Assembly: GCF_003663825.1 (NCBI RefSeq)
Contig: NZ_RCCC01000001.1
Location: 3,294,501-3,358,500, forward strand
Direction of reading: 5' to 3'
Source of the DNA: Acidovorax sp. 106
GTDB taxonomy: Bacteria; Pseudomonadota; Gammaproteobacteria; Burkholderiales; Burkholderiaceae_C
DNA: 64,000 bases
A program made the translations under genes and the position numbers. Below the pieces are notes generated by a model, which did no database searches, was not told where the DNA came from, and saw only the letters and a list, made by a program, of their open reading frames with translations. The first letter of the stretch is position 1, and each line of letters opens with the position of its first letter. Positions 35,183-43,730 of the stretch are shown piece after piece.

Positions 35183-36796
35183 ATGCAGTTCAACTACCAA
35201 AACCCTTACCTCTCTACCCGCATCCCGGTGTTCGCACGCAACGTGGTGTCCACCTCGCACCCGCTGGCGGCGCAAGCCGGTCTGCGCATCCTGCAGCAGG
35301 GTGGCAACGCGGTGGATGCCGCCGTGGCCACCGCCGCCGTGATGACGCTGGTGGAGCCCGTGAGCAACGGCCTGGGCAGCGATGCGTTCTGCATCTTGTG
35401 GGATGGGCAGCAACTGCACGGCCTCAACGCCTCGGGCCGCGCCCCTCAGGCCTGGACGCCTGAGTACTTCAAGGCCAAGTACGGCGCAGACGCCACCACG
35501 CCGCCCATGCGCGGCATTGACTCAGTGACCATCCCCGGCGCGGTGCGTGGCTGGGTCGCTTTAAGCCAGCGCTTTGGCAAGCTGCCGTTTGGCGACCTGA
35601 TGGCGCCAGCCATTGAGGTGGCTGAACGCGGCTACCTGGTGCCGCCGGTGGTGCAGCAAAAGTGGGCCGCCGCCACGCCAGTGTTGCAAGGCATGGCGGG
35701 CTTCGCTGGCACGTTCTTGCCCTGGGGCCGTGCGCCCGAGGTGGGGGAGCTGTTCCGCTTCCCTGCTGCTGCGCGTGCACTCAAGGCCATTGCCGCCACC
35801 CACGGCGACGCGCTGTACGAAGGTGAAATCGCTGAAGCCCTGGCCGCGTTTGCCAAAGAGCAGGGCGGCGCCCTGACGGTGAAAGACCTGGCCAGCTATC
35901 AGCCTGAGTGGGTGACGCCCATCGCGCGCGACTACCGGGGCTACACGCTGCACGAGATCCCACCCAACGGCCAAGGCATCGCCGCGCTGATTGCGCTGGG
36001 TATTCTGGAGAAATTCGACATGGCCAGTCTGCCGGTGGATTCGGTGGTCTCGCAGCACCTGCAGATCGAGGCCATGAAGCTCGCGTTTGCCGACGTATAC
36101 CGCTATGTGTCCGAGCCATCGACCATGGAAGTGACGCCCGAGCAGATGCTCGATGACGCCTATCTGGCATCGCGCGCCCGCATGATCGACCTGGGCCGTG
36201 CACAAGACTTCAAGGCGGGCAACCCTGTCAAGGGCGGCACCATCTACCTCACGGCAGCCGATGAGAGCGGCATGATGGTCAGCTTCATCCAGAGCAACTA
36301 CATGGGCTTTGGCTCGGGTTGCGTGGAGCCCACCTTCGGCATCAGCCTGCAAAACCGGGGCCACGGCTTCAGCCTGGACGCTGCCAGCCCGAACGTGGTG
36401 GCGCCGGGCAAGCGGCCGTTTCACACCATCATCCCGGCCTTTGTGACCAAGGACGGCCAGCCCGTGATGAGCTACGGCGTGATGGGCGGCAACATGCAGC
36501 CGCAAGGCCACATGCAAACGCTGGTGCGCATGCTGGACTACCGCCAGAACCTGCAGGCCGCCTGCGATGCGCCGCGCTGGCGCTTCAACAAGGGGCTCAA
36601 CATCAACGTGGAAGCGGCCATGAACGCGGCCACCGTGCAGGGCCTCAAAGACCTGGGGCACGAGATCGATGTGATCAACGACTCGTACCAGGACTTTGGC
36701 GCAGGCCAGTTCATCTGGCGTGCGGGCAACCCGGCTGTGCAAGGCTATGTGGCTGCGAGCGACCCGCGCCGCGACGGGTTGGCGGCGGGGTATTGA
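35183..36796 (+). CDS. gamma-glutamyltransferase-family Ntn hydrolase, cytosolic
   Basis: 537 residues; CTAGGAGACC precedes the ATG. The family autocleaves and then hydrolyses or transfers gamma-glutamyl or related acyl groups. Seen: ARNVVSTSHPLAAQAGLRIL, GGNAVDAAVATAAVM, NGLGSDAF, IPPNGQGIAAL, and the nucleophile region GGTIYLTAADESG, where T353 would become the N-terminus of the small subunit, then GKRPFHTIIPAF and GVMGGNMQPQGH. No signal peptide is visible, unlike classical periplasmic Ggt, so this is the YwrD-like cytosolic branch. It is downstream of the Bug receptor, and a terminator follows. Confidence 0.88.
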   Translation: MQFNYQNPYLSTRIPVFARNVVSTSHPLAAQAGLRILQQGGNAVDAAVATAAVMTLVEPVSNGLGSDAFCILWDGQQLHGLNASGRAPQAWTPEYFKAKYGADATTPPMRGIDSVTIPGAVRGWVALSQRFGKLPFGDLMAPAIEVAERGYLVPPVVQQKWAAATPVLQGMAGFAGTFLPWGRAPEVGELFRFPAAARALKAIAATHGDALYEGEIAEALAAFAKEQGGALTVKDLASYQPEWVTPIARDYRGYTLHEIPPNGQGIAALIALGILEKFDMASLPVDSVVSQHLQIEAMKLAFADVYRYVSEPSTMEVTPEQMLDDAYLASRARMIDLGRAQDFKAGNPVKGGTIYLTAADESGMMVSFIQSNYMGFGSGCVEPTFGISLQNRGHGFSLDAASPNVVAPGKRPFHTIIPAFVTKDGQPVMSYGVMGGNMQPQGHMQTLVRMLDYRQNLQAACDAPRWRFNKGLNINVEAAMNAATVQGLKDLGHEIDVINDSYQDFGAGQFIWRAGNPAVQGYVAASDPRRDGLAAGY

Positions 36797-36803
36797 GGGG
36801 CAG

Positions 36804-36829
36804 GGCGGGCTCTTTGCCCGCCTTCTTCC
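36804..36829 (+). terminator. Rho-independent terminator after the gamma-glutamyltransferase gene
   Basis: GGCGGGC, loop TCTTT, GCCCGCC, then TTCTT. It starts seven bases past the stop codon. A strong 7-bp GC stem with a short, broken U-tract. Confidence 0.7.
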
Positions 36830-36881
36830 CCTTGGTCCGCCTGACTGCTGGCGTGTGGCAGGGCAGCCCCAGCAGTGGTTT

Positions 36882-37244
36882 TTATTCGAGCCGTGCTTTG
36901 GCGTAGGTGGCGCGGTCCATGTCGCGCACTTCCACGCTCAGCTGCACTGACATGCCTGCAGGGCGGGGTGTCAGGCGCTGCAGCACCTCCAGCACACGTC
37001 CTGCCAACTCGGTCTTGGCCTCGGGTGTGCGGCCCGTCATCAGGCGCAGCTCGGCATGTACAAAGCCGCGTAGCTCGGGGGCGGTGCCCATCACAAAGTC
37101 GGTCACGTCCACAAAGCGGATTTTCAGGTCGGCCTCGACCGGAATCTGTGGGTGCGCTGTCAGGGATGCGGCCAGTTCTTTCAGGACCTGGGCTTTGGGA
37201 TACGTGCCGAGGTTGGCGGTGGTTTCAATGACCAGATGGGGCAT
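36882..37244 (-). CDS. 5-carboxymethyl-2-hydroxymuconate isomerase-like tautomerase
   Basis: 120-residue member of the tautomerase superfamily, CHMI type. Met is followed by Pro2 (MPHLVIETTANL), the catalytic N-terminal proline after Met removal, and the ending VSVEVRDMDRATYAKAR is typical. The family acts in meta-cleavage of homoprotocatechuate, but no other genes of that pathway are nearby, so the substrate is open. It is convergent with the gamma-glutamyltransferase gene. The frame is open 45 codons upstream, but Pro2 fixes the start. Confidence 0.85.
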   Translation of the reverse strand: MPHLVIETTANLGTYPKAQVLKELAASLTAHPQIPVEADLKIRFVDVTDFVMGTAPELRGFVHAELRLMTGRTPEAKTELAGRVLEVLQRLTPRPAGMSVQLSVEVRDMDRATYAKARLE

Positions 37245-37413
37245 GTGCGTGTACTTTCGTTGCGGTTGGAAATGGCGGGGCGATAAAACGCCCACAGACG
37301 CCAAGTGTGCACCGTTTGTGAACCGTTTTGCATGCTTGGGCCCGGGAGGGCTGTGCCTTGGGCACTTTGCAATGGACACCGGTAGCTGCGCCCAGGGCCC
37401 AGAGCGCGCACGC

Positions 37414-39138
37414 TCAATCGGTGAGGGAGCGCACTTGCACCGGCAGCGACGGAGGCTGCCACTGGTATTGCCGGGTCAGCACATTGCGCTCGGGTTGCTC
37501 GCCGGGCCAGTCCAGGCCCAGGGTGTCTGCTATCGTCCAGCCCGCCCAGTCTGCGCGAAAGGGGCGCAGCGCTACATCGGCCGATGCGCGGGCGTGGCTG
37601 TTCCACACGATGGCCGGAATGCGGTAGCCCGATTCGGTGCCCGGGCTGTGCCCCGCACGGTTGTCGACATGGCCCACTTCCTGTCCGTGGTCAGACAGAT
37701 ACACCCACGCGCTGCGCCCTGGCGCCCGGGCGCCCGACTGTGTGATGCGCAGTGACTCTGCCACCACAAAGTCGTGGTACAGCAGCGCAGCGTCGTAGTC
37801 CTGCCGAAAGCGCCGCACCCACGCCGGGCGGCCTTGCGCCTGTAGTTGCGACTCCACGCGGTCCACTGCGTCGTCAAAAGGGTTTTGGTCGGGCGGAAAG
37901 CGCAGCCGGTAGTGGGGGTGGGCGCCCAGCAGGTGCACGATGATGAATTTGCGCTCTGTAGGGTCGTCGATGGCTTCCTGAATGCAGTCGAGCAGTTCGC
38001 CGTCTAGCGACGCGCTGGCACGGCCTGGCGTGCGGTTGACCATGTCCACCACATCGGCCAGCCGGGCGTGTTGCTGCTCCACTGCCATGTCGTCGTGGTT
38101 GCTCATCCACCAGACCTTATAGCCGGCTGCACGCGCCAGTGCGATGAGGTGTTGGGGCGCTGCCGCATGGGGCTGACCGAACGCGAACAGGTTGTCGAGC
38201 GCGGGCAGCGTGCTGGCGTCTGCCGACCAGGCATTGCGCAGCACCAGCATGTGCTCGGGTTGCAGACGCTGCATGTCTACCAGGCGGGGCGTGGTGGCGC
38301 GGCCGTAGCCATACAGCTGCATGTTGTCGCGGTTGATGCTGTCTGTGATCACCAGCACCACGGTAGAGGGGCCCGGGTGAGTCACCACAGGGGCCTGCGC
38401 CTGTGCGCGTTGCAGCAGGGCCGCGCGGCCCTGCGTCTGGTCTTGCCACCGGGCTTGCTGGTCGGCCAGCGACTGCGTCCAGGCAGGCCAGTACAGCAGC
38501 GGGTGCAACCGCCGCCAGGGCTTGCTGGCCCAGGCCACCGCGCACAGCAGCAACACCGCAGCCAAGCCGGCCACCTGCCAACGTCGGGGCGGTGGTGCCA
38601 CTGCGCTGGGGCTGCCCGGTGCTGCCAAGCGCCAGCCGAGGGCGCCAGCGGTCAGCCATACAGCAGCGCCCAGCAGCCCGGTGCGCCAGTGCATGCGCAG
38701 GTATTCGTGCATTTCGCGCAGGTTGGTGTTGGCCAGGGCGCCCAGCACGGCGGTGCTGTCGGGGGCAGATTGGTAGGTTTCGAGCAAGTACGCGCGCAAC
38801 ATGCCGTCTGCCGCAAAGGCCATGACCAGCAGGCACACGCTGGCGCGCCGTGCATGGCGCCATGCTGCGCTGCGCACCGGCCAGGCCAGCCACACTGCGG
38901 CCGGCAAAAACAGCACCAGCAGTTGTGCCACCCGCCGGCCGTCATGCCCCAGAACGATGAAGAACCCGGTGATTAGAAGCAAGGCGGCGCTGGCGAGCAT
39001 GGTGTGGGCGAAGTCAAATGCGGCTTTGCCACCGCCCCGCTGGCGCAGGGCCTTGAGGCATGCAGACGGGCAGGGTGATGGAAGAAGGCCCGCAGCAGGG
39101 GCTGTTCGGGCGGCGGCGCAGTCTATCGACCGGTGCAT
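37414..39138 (-). CDS. phosphoethanolamine-transferase-like inner-membrane sulfatase-fold protein
   Basis: 574 residues. Several N-terminal membrane helices (about 48-65, 72-92, 98-118, 150-170, 188-208) are followed by a periplasmic alkaline-phosphatase/sulfatase-fold domain with TDSINRDNMQLYGYGRATTP, SADASTLPAL (the likely Thr nucleophile), KVWWMSNHDD and YLSDHGQEVGH (metal ligands). The EptA/CptA family moves phosphoethanolamine from lipid onto lipid A or core sugars. The nucleophile and metal boxes diverge somewhat from EptA, so another surface substrate is possible. The start may be the later ATG at 39000. Confidence 0.82.
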   Translation of the reverse strand: MHRSIDCAAARTAPAAGLLPSPCPSACLKALRQRGGGKAAFDFAHTMLASAALLLITGFFIVLGHDGRRVAQLLVLFLPAAVWLAWPVRSAAWRHARRASVCLLVMAFAADGMLRAYLLETYQSAPDSTAVLGALANTNLREMHEYLRMHWRTGLLGAAVWLTAGALGWRLAAPGSPSAVAPPPRRWQVAGLAAVLLLCAVAWASKPWRRLHPLLYWPAWTQSLADQQARWQDQTQGRAALLQRAQAQAPVVTHPGPSTVVLVITDSINRDNMQLYGYGRATTPRLVDMQRLQPEHMLVLRNAWSADASTLPALDNLFAFGQPHAAAPQHLIALARAAGYKVWWMSNHDDMAVEQQHARLADVVDMVNRTPGRASASLDGELLDCIQEAIDDPTERKFIIVHLLGAHPHYRLRFPPDQNPFDDAVDRVESQLQAQGRPAWVRRFRQDYDAALLYHDFVVAESLRITQSGARAPGRSAWVYLSDHGQEVGHVDNRAGHSPGTESGYRIPAIVWNSHARASADVALRPFRADWAGWTIADTLGLDWPGEQPERNVLTRQYQWQPPSLPVQVRSLTD

Positions 39139-39345
39139 TTCCCGCAGGTGCGGTAGTGGTTTGCCGCCCCCCCCTGCTGCTGCCGTGCCGCAAGCGCCGG
39201 CGCTTTGCCCAGGTGTGCCAGTTCAGTGCTACGGCAGGTGGACTCGCGGGCGCAAGTGGCTACGCAGGCGCGTGCCTGCTGGCGCTATGCAGGGGTGAAC
39301 GGCTAGCGAGCAGCAGAAAGAAGCTAGCGACACTCTGTGGCTTAT

Positions 39346-39366
39346 CCGCGATCCGCGATCCGCGAT
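39346..39366. repeat. 7-bp tandem repeat, three units
   Basis: CCGCGAT three times in a row, just beyond the bioF stop in otherwise featureless intergenic DNA (39139-39378). Confidence 0.8.
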
Positions 39367-39378
39367 CAGTGGGCAGGG

Positions 39379-40626
39379 TCAAGGGTCGCAGCGCAGCGAC
39401 TCTGCATGTTCTGCCAGTGCTTGCACCAGCCGATCAATATTTTGCTGCGTATGCGCAGCCGACAGCGCAATGCGTAGCCGCGCTGTGCCCTCAGGTACGG
39501 TGGGTGGGCGAATGGCGGGCACCCACAGGCCGCGTGCGCGCAGGGCGTCCATGGCGTCCATGGCGGCGGCATTGCTGCCAATCACCAGCGGCTGGATGGG
39601 CGTTGTGGACGGCATCAGCTGCCACGGCGTGCGCTGCAGCACAGGCGCCAGGCCCGCTTGCAGGCGGGCAATAAGCTGCTGCAGATGCGTGTAGCGCCAG
39701 GTTTCGGTCTGCATCACTTGCAGGCTGGTCTGCAGCGCCTTGGCCAGCAGGGCGGGGGCGGCGGTGGCAAAGATGTAGGTGCGGGTTTTTTGCAGCAGCC
39801 ACTCCAACAGCACATCACTGCCCGCCACAAAGGCGCCAGCCACGCCGGCGGCCTTGCCCAGCGTGGCCATGTACAGGATGCGCGGCGAGGCGTTCTCGCC
39901 CGTCAGTCCATAGTGCGCCAGCGTGCCGCGCCCCTCCTGGCCGGGGGCACCCAGCACGCCAAAGCCGTGGGCATCATCAATGAGCAGCAGCGCGTCGTAG
40001 CGCTCACACAGGGCCAGCAGGGCTGGGATATCGGCCACGTCGCCGTCCATGCTGAAGACGGCATCGGTCACCACCAGCTTGCGCCGCGCGGGGCTGCTGG
40101 CCAGGGCAGCTTCCAGTGCGGCCAGATCGGCATGCGGGTAGCGGTGGATGGTGGCGCGTGACAGGCGCGCGCCGTCGATCAGGCAGGCGTGGTTGAGTGC
40201 GTCCGAGAACAAGGCATCGTCCGCACCCACCAGCGCAGGGATGATGCCCACGTTGGTGGCATACCCTGCGTAAAAGTACAGCGCACGCGGCAGACCCACA
40301 AAGCGGGCCAGGGCGTGCTCGAGCAGCGCATTGGCCGTGCTGTGGCCGCTGACCAGGGGCGAGCCGCCCGAGCCCAGGCCGTAGGCGTGGGCGGCCTCGC
40401 TCGCGGCGGTGGCCAGCGCGGGGTGGCTGGCCAGGCCCAGGTAATCGTTGCTGCAAAAGGCCAGCATGGGCTGGCCGTCGATTTGCAGCATGGCACCGCC
40501 CGCCGGGGCCACGGTGCGGCGCACGCGCAGCAGGTGCTCGCCCTTCAAGGCCGCCATGCGGCCAGGCAGCTCGTCCAGCCAGGAGGCTGTAGGTGGGGGG
40601 GCAGAGATGGGGGCAGCGGTGTTCAT
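39379..40626 (-). CDS. bioF: 8-amino-7-oxononanoate synthase
   Basis: PLP enzyme that condenses pimeloyl-thioester with alanine to KAPA, the first ring-forming step of biotin synthesis. 415 residues, somewhat longer than the usual 385-390 because of a Pro-rich N-terminus. Signatures: [55 protein letters not shown] and [12 protein letters not shown], where Lys carries PLP. It is last in the bioA-bioD-bioF run, and its start overlaps the bioD stop by four bases. Confidence 0.96.
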   Translation of the reverse strand: MNTAAPISAPPPTASWLDELPGRMAALKGEHLLRVRRTVAPAGGAMLQIDGQPMLAFCSNDYLGLASHPALATAASEAAHAYGLGSGGSPLVSGHSTANALLEHALARFVGLPRALYFYAGYATNVGIIPALVGADDALFSDALNHACLIDGARLSRATIHRYPHADLAALEAALASSPARRKLVVTDAVFSMDGDVADIPALLALCERYDALLLIDDAHGFGVLGAPGQEGRGTLAHYGLTGENASPRILYMATLGKAAGVAGAFVAGSDVLLEWLLQKTRTYIFATAAPALLAKALQTSLQVMQTETWRYTHLQQLIARLQAGLAPVLQRTPWQLMPSTTPIQPLVIGSNAAAMDAMDALRARGLWVPAIRPPTVPEGTARLRIALSAAHTQQNIDRLVQALAEHAESLRCDP

Positions 40627-41300
40627 CGTGTCCAGTCTGCGGGCAGATCAAAGTGGGCTGCCAAGCTGTGGGCGGTGTGCTCGCCCCAGGGAATGTCGGC
40701 CAGCAGCGGGGCGCCCAGGCGCTGTTGCAGCCAGGCAATGTTCTCTTCGGGCGCCAGCATGTCCGGGTCCACCCGGTTGACCACCCAGCCTGCCAGCGTC
40801 AGCCCGCGTGCGGCAATGGCCTCTGCTGTCAGCAGGGCGTGGTTGAGGCAGCCCAGTCGCAGGCCTACCACTAGCACCATGGGCAGCCCTAGCGCGACGG
40901 CCAGGTCAGCCCCCGTGGTGGTGGTCGACAGCGGCACATGAAAGCCCCCAGCCCCTTCCACCACCACGGCATCGGCCTGCGCGGCCAGTGCCTGGTAGGC
41001 CTGCACGATGGTGGCGATGTCGATCTGCACCCCCGCGCGTGCGGCGGCGATGTGGGGCGACAGCGGGTCGGGCAGCAGCACGGGCGTGTCCAGCTCGGGG
41101 GCAACGGCCAGGGTCGATGCGGCGCGCAGGGCAATGCTGTCCTCGCTGGCCCAGCCTTCGCCCCAGGGCACTACGCCCGCTGCCACCGGCTTCATGCCCA
41201 CCACGCGGCGGTGGTGCAGTGCAAGGGCCTGCAGCAGCGCGCAGGAGATATGGGTTTTGCCCACGCCCGTATCGGTGCCCACCACAAAGCACGCGGTCAT
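40623..41300 (-). CDS. bioD: dethiobiotin synthetase
   Basis: ATP-dependent carboxylation of DAPA to dethiobiotin. 225 residues, typical length. P-loop [16 protein letters not shown] (residues 8-16), MKPVAAG (substrate Lys), [20 protein letters not shown] and [17 protein letters not shown]. The start overlaps the bioA stop and the stop overlaps the bioF start, both as ATGA, so translation is coupled across all three genes. Confidence 0.96.
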   Translation of the reverse strand: MTACFVVGTDTGVGKTHISCALLQALALHHRRVVGMKPVAAGVVPWGEGWASEDSIALRAASTLAVAPELDTPVLLPDPLSPHIAAARAGVQIDIATIVQAYQALAAQADAVVVEGAGGFHVPLSTTTTGADLAVALGLPMVLVVGLRLGCLNHALLTAEAIAARGLTLAGWVVNRVDPDMLAPEENIAWLQQRLGAPLLADIPWGEHTAHSLAAHFDLPADWTR

Positions 41301-42637
41301 GCGGGCTCCTGCGCCAGCGTGGCTTGCAGGGCATGGAGCGCGCCTGTTGCCAGGCACTGTACGGCTTCGTCGTCCAGCACATAGGGTGGCATGGCATACA
41401 GGGTGTGATCGGCTCCGTTGGAGATGGGCCGCAGCAGCAGCCCCTGCGCCAGCGCGTGCTGGTGGTAGCGGCGGGCAAAGTCGGGCAGCGTGCTGTCCAC
41501 ATCCCACGCCCAGACCATGCCCAGCCGCCGCGCGTGGCGCACGCGGGGGTGGTGGGTGATGGGGGCGCAGGCCGCGTCGATGCGCTGGGCCAGGGCGGCG
41601 TTGGCGGTCAGTGCATCGAGCTGCTCAAACAGCTCCAAGGTGGCCACCGCTGCGCGGCAGGCCAGCGGGTTGCCGGTGTACGAGTGCGAATGCAAAAAGC
41701 CACGGGCCACGTTGTCGTCGTAGAACGCGGCGTACACCGCATCGGTGGTGAGCACGGCCGACAGCGGCAGCGTGCCCCCGGTAATGCCTTTGGACAGGCA
41801 AATGAAGTCGGGCTGGATGCCCGCCTGCTGGTGGGCAAACATCGTGCCGGTGCGGCCAAAGCCCACCGCGATTTCATCCACCACCAGGTGCACCTCGTAG
41901 CGGCTGCACAGGGCGCGGGCGAGGCGCAGGTACTCGGCATCGTGCATGGCCATGCCTGCGGCGCATTGCACCAGGGGCTCGACGATCAGGGCGGCGGTGT
42001 CGGCATGGTGCTCTTGCAGCCATTGCTCCAGCGCGGCGGCGGCGCGGCGGGCCACGTCGGCGGCGGTCTCGCCCGGCTGGGCCTGGCGGGCGTCGGGGCT
42101 GGGCACGGTGGCAGCCAGGCGCACCAGCGGGGCGTAGGCCTCTCGAAACAGCGGGATGTCCGTGACGGCCAGGGCGCCCACGGTTTCGCCGTGGTAGCCC
42201 CCGGCCAGGCCGATGAAGCGGCTCTTGCCGGGGCGGCCGCAGTTGCGCCAGTAGTGCGCGCTCATCTTCAGCGCGATCTCGGTGGCCGATGCGCCGTCGC
42301 TGCCGTAGAACGCATGGCCCAGGCCGGTGAGGGCGCCCAGGCGCTCGGACAGCTCTACCACCGGCGCATGCGTGAAGCCTGCCAGCAGGACGTGGTCGAG
42401 CTTGTCGAGCTGATCGGCCAGCGCGGCCTTGATGTGCGGGTGGCTGTGCCCGAACAGGTTGACCCACCAGGAGCTGATGCCGTCCAGGTACCGCTGGCCG
42501 CCCTCTGCATACAGCCAGGGCCCTTGGGCCCGGGCGATGGCAATGGGCGGCTGCGCCTCGTGGCGCTTCATTTGGGTGCAGGGGTGCCACACATGGGCCA
42601 GGCTGCGTTCAGCGAGGGATGCAAGGGTTGCGGTCAT
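41297..42637 (-). CDS. bioA: adenosylmethionine-8-amino-7-oxononanoate aminotransferase
   Basis: PLP aminotransferase that uses S-adenosylmethionine as amino donor to turn KAPA into DAPA. 446 residues. HVWHPCTQMK, DGISSWWVNLFGHSHP, FYGSDGASATEIALKM, GGYHGETVGA, VVDEIAVGFGRTGTMF and the PLP lysine in CLSKGITGG are all present. It begins 15 bases after queD, so the biotin genes are probably read from the upstream nadB/que transcript as well as from any promoter of their own. bioB and bioC are not in the window. Confidence 0.97.
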   Translation of the reverse strand: MTATLASLAERSLAHVWHPCTQMKRHEAQPPIAIARAQGPWLYAEGGQRYLDGISSWWVNLFGHSHPHIKAALADQLDKLDHVLLAGFTHAPVVELSERLGALTGLGHAFYGSDGASATEIALKMSAHYWRNCGRPGKSRFIGLAGGYHGETVGALAVTDIPLFREAYAPLVRLAATVPSPDARQAQPGETAADVARRAAAALEQWLQEHHADTAALIVEPLVQCAAGMAMHDAEYLRLARALCSRYEVHLVVDEIAVGFGRTGTMFAHQQAGIQPDFICLSKGITGGTLPLSAVLTTDAVYAAFYDDNVARGFLHSHSYTGNPLACRAAVATLELFEQLDALTANAALAQRIDAACAPITHHPRVRHARRLGMVWAWDVDSTLPDFARRYHQHALAQGLLLRPISNGADHTLYAMPPYVLDDEAVQCLATGALHALQATLAQEPA

Positions 42638-42652
42638 GGTGTGCGGGCCGGG

Positions 42653-43027
42653 TCAGGCGCTGGGCGCCTGGGGCAGGTCCAGCGTGCACGCGTCGCCCAC
42701 GGCATCGCGCCACACACGCACCTGGCTGGGGTGCAGATCGGCCACGGCGCGGGCGATGAAGAGGCACAGGTGCTCTAGCGTGGGCACGCCCAGGCCTGGG
42801 ACTTCGTCCAGAAAGTGGTGGTCGAGCTGCTCGCGCACTTGGGCCAAGCGCGCGCGCAGATGGCCCAGGTCTTGCACCATGCCGGTGGCGGGATCGAGCG
42901 GGCCGGTCAGGGCCACTTCGGCGTGGTAGGTGTGGCCGTGGATGCGGCGGCTGCCCTCGGCCTCGATCTCACGGCGCAGGGTGTGCGCAGCATCGAAGAA
43001 AAAGCGTTGGCGAATGGTCAGTTGCAT
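42653..43027 (-). CDS. queD: QueD-like 6-carboxytetrahydropterin synthase, catalytic Cys replaced by Ser
   Basis: PTPS-family enzyme, 124 residues, next to queE, so assigned to preQ0/queuosine synthesis. Zinc ligands are visible in FDAAHTL and IHGHTYHAEV; the DHHFLDE and PTLEHL motifs (catalytic His and Glu) are present. The residue four before HGH, normally the catalytic Cys (CxxxHGH), is Ser here (GSRRIHGH). Some PTPS relatives use Glu at that place. It may be a variant QueD or have another pterin reaction. It lies 67 bases after queE and 15 before bioA. Confidence 0.85.
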   Translation of the reverse strand: MQLTIRQRFFFDAAHTLRREIEAEGSRRIHGHTYHAEVALTGPLDPATGMVQDLGHLRARLAQVREQLDHHFLDEVPGLGVPTLEHLCLFIARAVADLHPSQVRVWRDAVGDACTLDLPQAPSA

Positions 43028-43094
43028 GGCAAAAAAAGGGGCAGAGGCCGGTTCAACGGGGAGCAGGAAGGTGGGCGTCCGCAATGGCGTCGGA

Positions 43095-43730
43095 TCAACG
43101 AATCCCGGTCAGCTTGTGGGTTTGCAGGCTCAGGCGCCAAGCGGGGTGGCGCATGCAGGTGTCTATGCACAGAGCGGTGTTTTGGCGTTGCAGGGGCCCG
43201 TCCATGGGCTGCAGGTAGCGGTGGGCAAAGTCGGTGCCCTGCTCCAGCGTTGGCAGGTCGAAGCCGGGTTGGGGCCACACCAGTTTCAGCTCTTGCCCGC
43301 TGCGCTGCACAAAGGGGGCGCCTGCCTTGGGGCTGATGCACAGCCAGTCGATGCCTTCGGGGGCCTTCACGGTGCCGTTGCTTTCGACGGCGATGCGGAA
43401 CTGCTGCGCGTGCAGCGCGTCGATGAGTGCGGTATCGACCTGCAGCAGGGGCTCGCCACCGGTCAGTACCACCAAGCGGTGGCCTGCGCCCACGGGCCAT
43501 TGCGCGGAGATGGTTTGCGCCAGCAGCGCAGCCGTCTCAAACTTGCCACCCAGCGTGCCGTCGGTGCCCACAAAGTCGGTGTCGCAGAACTGGCAGATGG
43601 CCTGCGCGCGGTCCTGCTCACGGCCCGTCCAGAGGTTGCAGCCCGCAAAGCGGCAGAACACGGCGGGCGCGCCCGCCTGGCCACCTTCGCCTTGCAAGGT
43701 GTAGAAGATTTCTTTGACGCTGTAGGTCAT
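43095..43730 (-). CDS. queE: 7-carboxy-7-deazaguanine synthase (radical SAM)
   Basis: Converts 6-carboxytetrahydropterin to 7-carboxy-7-deazaguanine in queuosine synthesis. 211 residues. YTLQGEGGQAGAPAVFCRFA is the family start; the cluster cysteines are C31, C46 and C49, that is CX14CX2C, the expanded motif described for the Burkholderia multivorans enzyme rather than the usual CX3CX2C. VLTGGEPLLQ and VESNGTV follow. Its start overlaps the nadB stop (ATGA). Confidence 0.95.
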   Translation of the reverse strand: MTYSVKEIFYTLQGEGGQAGAPAVFCRFAGCNLWTGREQDRAQAICQFCDTDFVGTDGTLGGKFETAALLAQTISAQWPVGAGHRLVVLTGGEPLLQVDTALIDALHAQQFRIAVESNGTVKAPEGIDWLCISPKAGAPFVQRSGQELKLVWPQPGFDLPTLEQGTDFAHRYLQPMDGPLQRQNTALCIDTCMRHPAWRLSLQTHKLTGIR

